Shown here piece by piece: positions 1 through 11,316 of a stretch of 64,000 nucleotides of DNA. The stretch comes from Nyssa sinensis (Eukaryota > Streptophyta > Magnoliopsida > Cornales > Nyssaceae), in NCBI GenBank assembly GCA_008638375.1, contig CM018031.1, positions 5,790,062-5,854,061 of the forward strand, written 5' to 3'. Under the pieces are notes generated by a model. The model did no database searches. It saw nothing but the letters and a program-made list of their open reading frames with translations, and was not told the DNA's origin. Numbering within the stretch: position 1 is the stretch's first letter; the number at the start of each line of letters is the position of its first letter. A program made the position numbers and the translations under genes.

Positions 1-576
1 TTTTGTTTTTATTTAAAGTTATTTTGAAAGGCTTTCGTAACCAATTGAATACCAAGGTACAACACATTAATGGTATATTGTCCATTTCAAAATCACAATG
101 CATGTAAAACATCACCTTGTATTTGCATATAAAAAATGCTATATATAACAATTTCTTTCTTCTATTTTCTCATTTCCAGATACAAAGAAGTAGTATGATT
201 GATGTCATAACCTTGTAATATTTTGCAGTAATTAGGAAAATAAAATAATAAAATTCATTATTTATCACTTAATTTTTGTGCATTGCAGGTTTGTCAAAAT
301 GTAAAACTATTAGTTTGCATGAGCATGATTTTCATTTTACTAACATTCACACCTCATGCATGCTCAAGATCATATTAGCAAAGTGAAAGTTAACAATAAG
401 TTACTGAAATTGGGAGTTGCTTTCTTTTGACAATAAATAAAAAATAAATTTTATGTTAGGATTTCTTTTGAACATGATATTGTTTAAGAAGAAAAAGACT
501 TCAACACATTTGAAGTTATGTTGTTGAAATATTGGAGGATACTTAAACTACAATTATAGTTATTGTTGAACACATT
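1..576 (+). repeat. Direct repeat, copy 1 (truncated by window start)
   Basis: This block is repeated almost base for base at 8054-8978. The match runs from the first base of the window to the shared string ending 'gttgaacacatt', after which the two copies diverge. Copy 2 is 925 bp; removing its 344-bp TRIM insertion and the 5-bp duplicated target site leaves exactly 576 bp. Identity is high, with only scattered substitutions and tiny indels. No coding potential is visible. The repeat may extend left of the window. Confidence 0.93.
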
Positions 577-2250
577 AAAATATTGAATTTGAGTTACAAC
601 ATCAAAATATTGTTTTTTTTTTTTAAAAAAAAATTAATATGATTGGAAGACAAAGTGTGTTGATTATGTTATTAAGAGAAGATAAGGAAGTTGCATTCTC
701 TAAGAAATTATATTTTAAACAAAAATAGATTTTGTGCTTTGAGAAAAGTATTTTGTTGCATGAAAACATTTTTTTTATGGCATTCTCACTTTTTTAACCT
801 TACAGTGTGAAAATTGCTTAACTTGTTAATCAAATTATTGAATTTTCCAAAAAATCTGGTCAAATTTTAGCTAAATCATCTATTTTTTAAAAACATTCAC
901 AAATAAAAACACAATACATAATTTTTTTTAAAAAAAAAAAATAAGTCAAAATGTTCTGAATTTAGTTGTTCAGATTTACCATGTTCAAATTCGGTTGTTC
1001 AATTTGAATTTGATTTTCACCTATTAACAAAACATTAGACAGGGGCAATAACTATGATGTGAAGTTGAATCCCCATAATTCAAAGCATTTAAGGTATTGT
1101 AATTCAAAGTCTTTTCAAATCTTTCTTCTTTAATAATATTTACGAAATTAAAAATTTTTAAAACTTTCTTTTAAATAATATTATTTGTCCAAATTTTATA
1201 TCTTAAATGATGTAATATTAGATAATTGGTGATACGAATAACATAATACCACATTATGTTAAATACCAATTTTAGCACAAAAATTTTAAAATATATGACA
1301 TTACTGTGAGACTTTAGGTGACAATAATGGCTTTAAAGTTGAATTCATCATTTTTATATTAAACATTTCACAATAGACATAATATTTTTCTAGGAGTCAA
1401 GTTTCTACTCGAGAAACATACCTACAAGGAAGAAATTATTATTATTATTATTTTAATACAACGGTGTGGAGAGCGAATCGAACTTACATTATTTTCATAA
1501 AAAGTGAACACACACACTATTCAAATAATACCCAAGTCCTAAAAATTTTATGACTTTGTGGGTGGGTGGGGGGGGAATATTGTTTATTCAAAAAACCCTT
1601 TTGTAACACAATGTTTTTTTTCAAAAATATCTATAAAAATAAGTATGAAGAATTAAAAAGATATAAAAATGTTTCGAGAGAGTTGTACTATAATTTTTTT
1701 AAATCTTGTCTCTTGAAGAAAAATTTTTAAACCAGAAATATGAGTTTGAGAAAAAATTTAGAAACATATTGATTCAAGAATTTGTCTAAAAAATTACATG
1801 AATAGAGTCAAATATTGTTTATTCATACCAATTATATCACAAAAGTTAGACCTCTTTTAGGGCTCAAAATAGTTATCTAAAGCAACATCTTTAAATAATA
1901 CATTTTTATTTTTAATATTAGTATAAATTTTTTTATTTAATATTAATATTATAAAACTTTGATAAATGTATTAAATGCATATAAATATTTTTAATGCTTT
2001 GTTTTATATATATATATATATATTGTAATATAAAATTATAATAATATTTTAATAAGAGAAATGTATATATTGAATGAAATTATGATAATATAATTTTTAC
2101 ATAATTAAATAATTATTCACCTATTCTTTTACCTAAGTAGATAGTAATAAAAAATTCTAAGAAAATATGAAACACATGTTTTTTCAAAATATTTTATATA
2201 GATTTATATATTGGGGCCAACCCTGACAAAAGGTTACCATCACATCCTGG
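577..2250. other. AT-rich intergenic DNA with a diverged repeat block
   Basis: No gene is visible. Roughly 840-1130 is a diverged relative of 7560-7870: both contain 'catgttcaaatt(c/g)gg(t)t', 'tttcacctattaacaaa(a/c)cattа'-like text and an 'aaggtatt(g/a)' ending. This places the wider duplication on both sides of the dioxygenase/DC1 pair. A degenerate tRNA-like SINE fragment may sit near 1455-1545 in reverse orientation. The rest is simple AT-rich sequence with an (AT)n run near 2008-2023. Confidence 0.5.
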
Positions 2251-2258
2251 TGCAGGCC

Positions 2259-2267
2259 ATATAAACA
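2259..2267 (+). promoter_or_regulatory. TATA box of the dioxygenase gene
   Basis: CATATAAAC lies about 95 bp before the ATG at 2356, with a CCAAT-like ggccaacc about 40 bp further upstream. This predicts a 5' leader of roughly 60 nt. Inferred by position and sequence only. Confidence 0.5.
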
Positions 2268-2355
2268 TATATCGCTAATTCATTAATAATTTCATGATCA
2301 GATTAGCTGATATTTAAAATCCCAGAGGTGAACCAACTGCATCAAGGAAGAGAGA

Positions 2356-5195
2356 ATGGATGTCTCAGTAGACCAAGGAAATCTTGTCCATAGTGTATTG
2401 AATCATGATAGAATGAAAGAATTGAAGGCTTTTGACGATATGAAGGTGGGTGTAAAAGGACTAGCAGATGCCGGAATGGTGAAAATTCCTAAGATATTTG
2501 TGAGACCGCCGGTGGAACTGGCTGAGGAGTTGAACTGCCGGCACACCCACATTCAAGTTCCGGTGATAGACTTCACCGGCATCCAGAGGGATGACCGGCG
2601 CAAGGAGATCGTTGAAGAAGTAAGGATTGCATCAGAGAAATTGGGCTTTTTCCAAGTGGTGAATCATGGGATCCCCCTAAGTGTATTGGAGAAGATGATT
2701 GATGGGATAAGATTGTTTCATGAGCAAGATGTTGAGGTGAAGAAGCAGTTTTATACGCGTGATCGCACGAGAAAAGCAATCTTTAACTCCAATTTTGATC
2801 TTTATCAGTCAAGAACTGCTAATTGGAGGGACACGTTGAGCATGATTTTGCAGGCTTCTGATCATCTGGATCCTAATGAATTGCCAGCTACATGCAGGTT
2901 CAAAATCTAATCTGTTGATTAAACTGCCTCTGTTCTTAATTCCTGATGTTTCATTCTGCTGATCAGTTGAGTTACTTTTAGTAATCTAATCCTTATAATG
3001 GCAATACCTCAATTGTTTTTTAGAAATTTCAAATGAGAAACAGATGCTGTGGTTTGAATAATCATACTTAAGGGCCCATTTGGGCAGCTTTAGATTTTGA
3101 AGAATTGATTCTCCAGAATTGATTAATGGGAATGTATTTTGGTGAATTGATCAAGGCATAATCGGTTATTTGGGTGCTTGGTAACAATTGTGTACAAGTG
3201 ATTTTGTAATATAAATTTCTCTTTTCACCCTTTATATTTAATATATTGACTAATGATTCTCCGGATTGATTCTCTTGATTAATGGGAAATATATTATGGT
3301 GAATTGATCAAGGCATAATCAGTTTTTTGGGTCTTGGTAAAAATTGAATATAAGTGATTTTATACCGTGAATTTCTCCTTTCATGATTTCTATTTGATAT
3401 ATTAACTAATGTACAAGTAGTGAGTCCAAGGGTAAAGCTTGTAAAAATTGTTTGGAGAAGCAGGTTTTTACCCCTTCTGTAAAACACCATTTAGCAACCG
3501 CAAAATTGTGTCCACTTTCAAAACGATGTTTTGGCAATTGTAGCCGATGACCTATAAAATTGTGAAAACTCGTTTTGTTTGTTTGTTTGTTTTTTTGGGA
3601 GGGGGAACTTGAAAAATCATAGCTGTGATTCTCCAATACACCATTTATTGAACCTCAATGAGGTTTCTCATATCTTCTGTCCCTGGATTTTATTTTCATT
3701 TCCCTTATCATTTCCTATTTTCAGCATTAATGATGTGTTTCTGTCAATTGTCCGACTGACCAAGCATAGGAATTTATTTTTTCTTTTGTATTTATTATTA
3801 TTATTGCCATGTTAATTTTGCAGAGAAGCAGTTATGGATTATACAAAAGATGTTAAAAAGTTGGGAGACACTTTGTTTGAGTTATTATCGGAGGGTCTGG
3901 GGCTCAAACCAGACCACCTAAGAACCATGGAATGTGTTAATGGGTGCAACATTTATGGCCACTACTACCCTGCATGTCCAGAGCCAGAACTGACTTTGGG
4001 ACTCACCGAGCATTCAGATCCTGGGTTTCTCACTATTCTTTTACAAAACCAGATCAATGGCCTCCAAGTCCTCTATGAAAATCAGTGGGTTGATGTTCTC
4101 CCCATTCCAGGAGGCTTAGTAGTAAACATTGGGGGCCTTTTACAGGTTTGTCCTCTTACATTCCTTTCCTTAAAAAAAAAAAAAAAAAAAGTTAGCTCAG
4201 TGCTGAGGCTTTGGTCATTGTAGAATGTGGGAGGGTTAGATGTAAGTTTTTGATGCTGCACTTTTTGATCAATAGGAGCTTCCACTCTTCGTCTTCTATC
4301 AAGAACTCAAAAAAGAGCTCAGAGGGCCGCCAGGTTGGCTCCGGTGGTAGCCGCTCTGATGATGAAGTTAATAAAAGTAAAGAAATACTGTAATTGAATG
4401 ACTCTCATTGAAGGCGCACCTTAGAGCCTAATTTATAGGCTGGGGATCTTTCCAATTTGAGTAAGATTTGGAGACGCGATAATAGGGATTTGATTGTTAT
4501 TCGATAATAGCAATTACTATGAGGATTGCTGCGTTCTGTGAGAATAGGAAGTGATTGATATCCACAACTGACAGTTTCCTTATTATGCACTGTTTCCTTA
4601 TCCTTAGGTCGGTAGGTTATCTGAGGCGGGGGTAAGCTCAGGACCCCTCTGTGCGTGTGCTCAGTATTTTCTGCTCTGAACGTGAGACCAGAGGTCATGG
4701 GGGACTCCGAGCAAGGAAGCTCTGGACCCTATATATATAGACCTGTTCTGGATGAGTGAGTTTTGGTTGTTCTGGATGTATCCATGCTACACAAGGGCTA
4801 GTCTGTCACTTTGTGGCATATCAGTTTCCATGACTTGAACCTGTTACTTCATATCACACTAGATCAATCATATAGTTGCACTCCTATTATATATCTTTTT
4901 ATATTATATATTTATCTTTTTTAATGTCCACCTTATTTGGGCACAGATGATATCAAATTCCAGATATACAAGTAATGTGCATAGAGTGATTGCCAGAAGT
5001 GTTGGACCAAGAATTTCTGTGGCATCATTTTTCAGTGGACATGTGGCTGCTCCAAAGCTGTATGGCCCAATCAAAGAGTTGATATCAGAAGAAAATCCCC
5101 CCTTGTACAGAGATGTCCTATACAATGAATATGCTGCCAGGTTTTATTCTAGGGGACTAGATGAGAAGCCTGTTCTTGAATATTACAAGCTATAA
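2356..5195 (+). CDS. 2-oxoglutarate-dependent dioxygenase, ACC-oxidase-homolog-1-like (3 exons)
   Basis: Exons 2356-2897, 3824-4145 and 4947-5195 join in frame to 370 residues, the usual length for 1-aminocyclopropane-1-carboxylate oxidase homologs, which are 2OG/Fe(II) oxygenases of specialised metabolism and not true ACC oxidases. All junctions are GT-AG. The N-terminal DIOX_N domain (about residues 65-175) contains VPVIDF and [11 protein letters not shown]. The oxygenase core has the Fe ligands H244, D246 (HSD) and H300, and the 2OG-binding RxS as R310-I-S312. One oddity is VNIGGLLQ, where the family normally has VNIGDLLQ, an Asp-to-Gly change near residue 285. Intron 1 carries a tandem duplication; intron 2 carries a 573-bp solo LTR. 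The cytosolic soluble location is inferred from the family; the substrate is unknown. Confidence 0.93.
3107..3410 (+). repeat. Tandem duplication inside intron 1 of the dioxygenase
   Basis: Two diverged head-to-tail units of about 150 bp, about 3107-3253 and 3254-3410. Each runs from 'tgattctcc(a/g)ga' through 'ggtgaattgatcaaggcataatc' and 'aagtgattttat' to 'atattaactaa'-like text. The block is preceded by 'gggcccatttggg', which resembles the end of a hAT-type MITE, but I did not find a matching inverted right end. Confidence 0.75.
4251..4823 (-). mobile_element. Solo LTR (family shared with 48731-49278) in intron 2 of the dioxygenase
   Basis: On the plus strand it starts TGATGCTGCAC and ends GGCATATCA, so it has TG...CA ends. 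Flanks are GTTTT (4246-4250) and GTTTC (4824-4828), a slightly decayed 5-bp target-site duplication. It aligns along its length with 48731-49278. The minus strand has a TATAAAT box near 4431-4437 (CCTATAAATTAGG), so the retroelement ran leftward. No internal region or second LTR is present. It appears to be a recombination relic that lengthened the intron without disturbing the splice sites. Confidence 0.85.
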
Positions 5196-5670
5196 GGCCA
5201 GGAATTTTCAGGGGGCATCAGACCATTTCCATGCTAATTAAGGAGGTGGTGAACTACTTGAACTTTTGGAGTCTTATAAACTTCTGCTATATATATGTTT
5301 ATACATATAAATAATTGAAGCAGAGTTATATTATCTAGTTCTGTAACAACTCTGTTATATACATAAGAAACCATATGAGAGCTTATTTGTTTTCCGAGCA
5401 TTCCAGTGATTTCACAAAAAGAACTGCAACAAATATGGAAAAAGCATGGTATATAGCTGCTGAAGACATGAATGCAAGTGTCCTGACTATTTTCCTTGCC
5501 TATAAGAAGGTGAAAGGAAATAACTAGTGACAACAGCTTTTACTTTCTTCAACAGGTTGCAGATCAGGATGAGAGCTGAACCACAAATAGTCCCCATAAT
5601 TGCAAAACTTCCCATAAAGCCATACAATATGATTCTTGACTGATTTCAGACTACAAAATAATAGGAGCTA

Positions 5671-5735
5671 GCTGCAAGAGGCTCTTGCCATTGCCGGGTC
5701 TTGAAAAGATTAGATGTACGTAACCTGTATTCTTT
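5671..5735 (+). repeat. Au-SINE-like fragment
   Basis: Contains 'ccattgccgggtcttgaaaag' followed by 'ttagatgtacgtaacc', close to 45751-45785 and to the GGGTCTGG-GAGGGT-AGATGTACGCAGCC core known from plant Au SINEs. It lies just downstream of the dioxygenase stop. The ends cannot be fixed. Confidence 0.5.
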
Positions 5736-5940
5736 AGGTTATAATAGAGTAACCTTTCTTCAATTGATGCATATATCTAACCTTTCTTCGTCATTTTTTT
5801 GATTGTGAGCGTAAAAATGCATATATCTAACCTTTTACGGATAATCGCAGTAACAAGAACCTTGTGTAGAAAACTAGTCCTTTAATAATGGTGGCATTAA
5901 CTTCCCTCACCTGCAAAGATATGACCTTATAGTTGTGTAC

Positions 5941-5954
5941 AGCAGCAGCAGCAG

Positions 5955-6030
<76 letters not shown>
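5941..6030 (+). repeat. Compound microsatellite (CAG)n-(CT)n-(CA)n
   Basis: About five CAG units, then about 27 CT units, then about 10 CA units. It ends about 17 bp before the ATG of the DC1 pseudogene, so it occupies the position of that gene's leader or core promoter. Confidence 0.95.
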
Positions 6031-6032
<2 letters not shown>

Positions 6033-6046
6033 CACACACGCATAAG

Positions 6047-6778
6047 ATGGCCAAGGATTTTCTGTGGCATGACCATCCATAAGAATTGCGATCGGTGCTA
6101 ACAGATGCCCAAGCTCTCTGCTTCGTTTGCTTGCAGCCCGTATAAGGATACAATTTTCGTTGCCCCAAATGCAACTTTTTCCTTCACTTGTCTTGCCTCA
6201 AATTGCCCCTTGAATCACTGCATCCCCTCCACAGACACCATCCTCAGACCCTTCTCAGTGAACCCCCTCTCGGCAATGATGGCCGCCAACTCCTCTGCGA
6301 CAATTGTAAAAACCTCTGCTCTGGCTTCACGTATTATTGCGAAGCCTGCCCACACACTCTCCACCTGCAGTGCGCTTCAAAACAACGCGCTTTTAAACTT
6401 AAAATTCACAAACACCTTCTCACATTTTCTGCATCACCGCCCAGTGGGTTCGAGACATTTCGTTGCAATGTCTGCGGTGATGTTGGCAATGGTTTTAGCT
6501 TGTGTTGCAAAAGCTGCGAGTTTGCCGTCCATGTCAAGTGTTCTGTGTTGCCGGTCACTGTAAAACGTGAGCAGGACGAACACATCTTTGTCCTCGCTGC
6601 CACCCTCTGTATCGATGATGAACCTGATGAAGTCTACTGCGATGTTTGCGAGGAGAGAGTGAACCCAAATGGATGCGTTTACTACTGTGCACAGCGCTGC
6701 TATATTGCCCATCTGGGATGCCTGACTTCTGCTTCAAAGCCACATATCAAATTACACATATTTGTTAAAAGCGTATAA
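6047..6778 (+). pseudogene. DC1-domain (Cys/His-rich C1) protein, broken by two in-frame stops
   Basis: From ATG 6047 the frame reads MAKDFLWHDHP, then TAA (6080-6082), continues, and meets TAA again at 6143-6145 within QPV-stop-GYNFRCPKCNFFLHLSCL. After that it is open to 6778. The open part (196 residues from Met 6188) shows DC1 zinc motifs: CDNC...YYCEAC...LHLQC, CNVC...CCKSC...VHVKC, and CDVC...YYCAQRC...AHLGC. In intact relatives the first stop position reads like HPLEL and the second like VSGYNF, so single substitutions (TTA or TCA to TAA) explain both. DC1 proteins are plant zinc-binding proteins linked to stress and defence signalling. A shortened protein from 6188 is possible but would lack the first motif. 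Confidence 0.78.
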
Positions 6779-8053
6779 GCACAATCTCTATGCAGGTAGC
6801 AGTCACACTTATTTGAGAAGGGCATATCAATAGCATGAATGTTGGTAAGAAATCACAGAATGTCTTTTTGCAAGAATGCATTTTTAATGCTTTTGAATTT
6901 AATGAAGTATTTGAGTTACAACATTAAAATATTGGAGGAAACTAATTCTAAAAGATTACAATTGAATTTCGAAAAAAATTATCATTTAAATTTTTTTATA
7001 TTACATTAATTTTGAAGCAGTAATTTCATCTCTAGCAACAATTGAATAGACTTGAAACAGTAGATGGAGTTGAAAAAGTTTTTGTCGAAGATAGCAGAGG
7101 AAGGAGAAAGACTAACACAAAAACCAAACTCCATAGTTTAATGCTAGGCAAAGTCGCAACAATTGAACAGACTTGAAACAGTAGATGGAGTTGATAAAGT
7201 TTTTGCCGAAGATAGCAGAAGAAGAAGGAGAAAGACAAACACAAAATCCAAACTCCACAGTTTAGTAGTACTCCAAGGCAAGCACATATGAGAAGGGGAA
7301 GTATACAAAGGAGAAAATTCTGAAAGTGTTGCCCAGTTCCTTGGCAGATGTTGAGGCTGATGAACAAGTAGGTGAAACAAATTTTGTTTCTTCTTTGGAA
7401 GATGTTGGACATACAATTCATTCAAGTCCTGAACATGCTCCAAAATTGCGAGCTTGTGTAAGATAACACAAAATTATACCACAATCTTGCTTTTGCTGAA
7501 TTGCGAATCATTTATCGAATCTAAAATGACACTTTGGAGCTTCTATATTTGTATTATTAAACAAAATGATCAAATTTCAAAATTTTCAACCGAAATTATA
7601 AAATGATTTGGTAAATTATCATCACAATTAAATAGTTTATATAAATTCACAAGCAAAAACCGAAAATCTGATTTCTATAAAAAAATTGTAGAATGTCTGG
7701 AATTTAGTTAAGGACAAACTTTTCTCTTTCAAATTCTTGTCATGTTCAAATTGGGTTATCCAATTTTAATTTGAATTTCACCTATTAACAAACCATTATA
7801 CACCTATACACCATGATATGATGTTAATCCCTCCCAATTAAATTTATATAAGGTATTATTGCAATCTTAATTTTAAAACTTACATCATCAACATTTTGAG
7901 ATTAGTCAGATCAACTTAATAGAAATTGGCACTATAGCGAAGAATCTTTTTTTTTTTTAATATATATTAATTAAAATTTAATATTATTTAAACTCTTGAT
8001 TTAAAATTTAATACAACGGGACCTTTTTCCTAAGCAAAGTGTTTTTTCATTAT
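6779..8053. other. Repeat-rich intergenic DNA between DC1 relic and second direct repeat
   Basis: Contains the 121-bp tandem pair listed separately, and 7560-7870, which is a diverged relative of 840-1130. No gene is visible; short minus-strand open frames at 7032-7443 lie on the tandem repeat and show no recognised domain. Confidence 0.55.
7036..7275 (+). repeat. Two tandem units of about 121 bp
   Basis: 'caacaattgaa(t/c)agacttgaaacagtagatggagttga(a/t)aaagttttt' recurs with an offset of 121 bp (7036 and 7157), and both units continue through 'gaagatagcag' and 'ccaaactcca(t/c)agttta'. A more diverged third relative lies at about 9000-9090 ('gataattgaatagactta...gttgaaaaagtt...gaagatgg'). Confidence 0.85.
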
Positions 8054-8978
8054 TTTTGTTTTTATTTAAAGTTATTTTGAAAGGCTTTCGTAACCAATTG
8101 AATACCAAGGTACAACACACTAATGGTATATTGTCCATTTCAAAATCACAATGCATGCAAAACATCACCTTGTATTTGCATATAAAAAATGCTATTATAT
8201 AACAATTTTTTCCTTCTCTTTTCTCATTTCCAGATACAAAGAAGTAGTATGATTGATGTCATAACCTTGTAATATTTTGCAGTAATTAGGAAAATAAAAT
8301 AATAAAATTCATTATTTATCACTTAATTTTTGTGCATTGCAGGTTTGTCAAAATGTAAAACTATTAGTTTGCATGAGCATGATTTGCATTTTACTAACAT
8401 TCACACCTCTTGCATGCTCAGAACATATTATCAAAGTGAAAGTGAACAATAAGTTACTGAAATTGGGAGTTGCTTTCCTTTGACAATTATTGAAATGAAG
8501 ATACAGCCCATGCAGTTCATTAAAACTATGGCATTAAGAAGAAGGGTCAGAAGGCCTTATAGCAGATGATGTGGGATAATCCAACACCCCTCCTGAACCA
8601 CAGAGGCCCAAAGCTCGGAGAGACAATCCAACACCCCTTGGACCGCAGAGGCCCAAAGCTCAGAGCTTACGTGTGCCACTGTGGACAAGCTCAAATCTGG
8701 CTCTGATATCATATTGAAATGAAGACTCAGCCCATGCAGCTCCTTAAAATCATAGCATTAAGGAGAAGGGTCAGAAGACATTATAGCCAGCAGAGAGGAG
8801 CTTCAATAGGACAATGTGGGACAATTCACCAACAATAAATAAAAAATAAATTTTATGTTAGGATTTCTTTTGAACATGATATTGTTTAAGAAGAAAAAGA
8901 CTTCAACACATTTGAAGTTATGTTGTTGAAATATTGGAGGATACTTAAACTACAATTATAGTTATTGTTGAACACATT
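8054..8978 (+). repeat. Direct repeat, copy 2, interrupted by a TRIM element
   Basis: Second copy of the block at 1-576, with an offset of 8053 bp at its left end. It differs from copy 1 mainly by the 344-bp TRIM at 8488-8831 plus one duplicated ACAAT. Copy 1 therefore serves as the unoccupied reference site. Confidence 0.93.
8488..8831 (-). mobile_element. TRIM retrotransposon (miniature LTR element), 344 bp
   Basis: Read on the minus strand: a 5' LTR (8831-8712, about 120 bp) begins TGGTGAATTGTCCCACATTG and ends ATTTCAATA. It is followed by TGATATCAGAGCC (about 8711-8699), a primer-binding site matching the initiator-Met tRNA type. A short non-coding core follows, then a purine tract AGGAGGGG (8594-8587), then the 3' LTR (8586-8488, about 99 bp) beginning TGTTGGATTATCCCAC. 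The element is flanked by perfect 5-bp duplications ACAAT at 8483-8487 and 8832-8836; copy 1 of the direct repeat has a single ACAAT at the same point. It has no coding capacity, as is usual for TRIMs, so it was mobilised in trans. Confidence 0.94.
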
Positions 8979-10835
8979 CTTGACAAAAATGGTCCAATGC
9001 CAAGGAATGACGCGATAATTGAATAGACTTAACTACAGTTGAAAAAGTTATGGTCCAAGAAGATGGCTGATGAAGAAAAGCTTTAAGTGTAAGCAACTTT
9101 TTTAGGAGATTTTGAACCTAAATAAAAAGTTTTGGTCCAACATGCTGCAACATTATCCAAACGAGCTTTGAATTTTAAGTGAAAGATAATACAAGAGATT
9201 AAAAAAAAGATGCCAAAACAATTATATATTCAAAATAAGACCGTACATAGAAACTCAATTTTACAATATCCGAAAAAGGGATAATTAAAATTTTAAAAAC
9301 AATATACAAAAATCAGCTCATGATTTTCAAGATGAAATAAAAAAGACTCGCGTTATCTCATCATTGTTACAAATATTCATTGTTTGTGAGTGTTGTACAC
9401 ATTAATAAAAATAAGAAAAAATTATAATTTAAGCTAAATTTCAAAAGATAAATTAAAAGTGGAATCAATAATTTAAAAAATTATAGTTAAATTCACACGT
9501 AAAACAATAAATTACATTTAGGTTGATATGCCATTAACACTTCACTATATACTATAATTGCTACCCTATTTCCTTATGTACTATTATTAATTTACATTAT
9601 ATGTTACCAACACTTTAATATGTATTATTATTAATTTTGTTGATAGTATATAGTAAACTACTAATATTAATTAGTGAATTATTCGTTCAGTTTAAATATA
9701 AATTTTTCGGACTAAATATAATTTATTTATTTTTACTTATCAATTTTAAATATAATTTTGTTAAGAATAATATTTTTTTTTTTGTCCCAAATTTTACATT
9801 TAGCAAATAGTCCCAAATTTTATATTACCAAATGGTGGGACCTCAACTGCCGATAAGGTACAAAAATTTGACACAGCCAGCACTCTCAGGTGCATGGTGG
9901 GGCCTCAACTGCTAACATGGTGATTGCAAAAACATTAATGTTCACACATATATATATATGTATATATATATATATATCTTTTAAATGGACAGGAAAAAAA
10001 GTAGGTTTATCCACCAGATAACAGATTTTGACAGACACTATTAAAATTGAATGGTATCAAATCATTTAAAACTGTCAACCACTTGTCGATGTACTAAGTA
10101 CTCTTTTTAACATTTGAGCATTAATTAATTATTTGATAATTGCCATTAATAACATTTGTTACTAGCTTTAATCATTCCATTCAACGTTTAAGTACCGCAA
10201 TTAATCATCCTTGATGCCGCCAATAAAAGCTCTCGTGGAACAATTAATCTAGTAAAGTGCTTTTTTAATTGGGATTAGGCTCTAATGAGATGCTCAAGCC
10301 AAGCCCCTCTATTTTCCTGATGTCATTATGGTTACGCCAGGCTCGTCGTATCAAGACGAATCAATCCCATCCCAAGATTATGGGACCTACATATCCCATG
10401 TTGGATGGCAATATATAGTGATCCAAAAATATAAAGTTAATTCGACAAAATATGTATATATATATATATACACACACAAACCGGAACGGGCTGTTTTATT
10501 GACGTTACAATGAAAACTAGGATTCAAGTTATTTTAATTTGGATTAGTTACATAATTTTATTTTGTTATCTTATGAGTTGGAGGGGTCATAAATTCAATA
10601 TATCACAAGTTGTCGTATTTTGCTTAATTATTTTAATTTTGATATTTACATTCTTCTAAGTATCAATTGCAAAGAATAATATGTCATTTTTTTCTCATTG
10701 GAACAATTATATGTTGTCGTACACCGCCGAATTAATTTAGACAATTTTTTCTTATTTTATTTTCAAAATATACATACATCCACCCACCTACCCAAATATG
10801 CATATACACACATTGATTTCTATTTTTTGTTAATG
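8979..10835. other. Intergenic DNA, no gene seen
   Basis: AT-rich, with a (TA)n tract near 9949-9976 and another at 10453-10470. The stretch 9000-9120 is a weak relative of the tandem unit at 7036-7275. A slightly GC-richer patch at 10285-10420 has no recognised product. Confidence 0.5.
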
Positions 10836-10845
10836 TAAATATTAT

Positions 10846-11316
10846 GATAAATTATACTGACTTTTTTCAAAATTCATGACAATTATACTGACCTCCCTAA
10901 AGTTATTAAAATTACTCAAATTTTTCTTCCTTTTTTTGACAAATTATACTGACCTTCCATCCAGTCTAATTTCTTTTTGAAAATGACAAAATTGTTCTTC
11001 TTAATTTTTTTTTTTTTTGTATTTTTTTAATTTTGACCATTTTTTTAAACAACTTTTTTCATTTTATATAAATTTAAAATTTAAATAAATAATTTATATT
11101 TTTTTAGCCAAATAAGATTCTAATTAATATTTATTTGAAAATTAAAAAAAAAATAGTTAAAAAAAAATTGACCAAATTAAAAAAAAAAAAACATAAAACG
11201 ACATTATTGTCACTTTTTTATAAATTTGGACTAGAGGAGAGGTCAATATAATTTCAAAAATTTCAAAAGAGATTATTGTAATTATCAAAAATTTCAGAAG
11301 TCAGTATTATTTATCC
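10846..11316. mobile_element. Mutator-like (MULE) MITE, about 471 bp
   Basis: The left end is GATAAATTATACTGACTTTTTTC, and the reverse complement of the right end is GGATAAATAATACTGACTTC. They form an inverted repeat that continues, with mismatches, for about 45 bp. TAAATATTAT flanks both sides (10836-10845 and 11317-11326), a 9-10-bp target duplication typical of Mutator-like elements. The interior is AT-rich with long T and A runs and no coding capacity. Confidence 0.87.

Noticed and set aside
3070..3660. Complete hAT MITE in intron 1 of the dioxygenase
   Set aside because: The left end resembles one, but no matching inverted right end or target duplication was found.
5827..6174. Minus-strand frame with Val-Cys and Arg-Glu repeats
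   Set aside because: Its apparent protein is the translation of the (CT)n(CA)n microsatellite.
6105..6563. 152-codon frame overlapping the DC1 region
   Set aside because: The zinc motifs lie in the other frame; this one has no recognisable family sequence.
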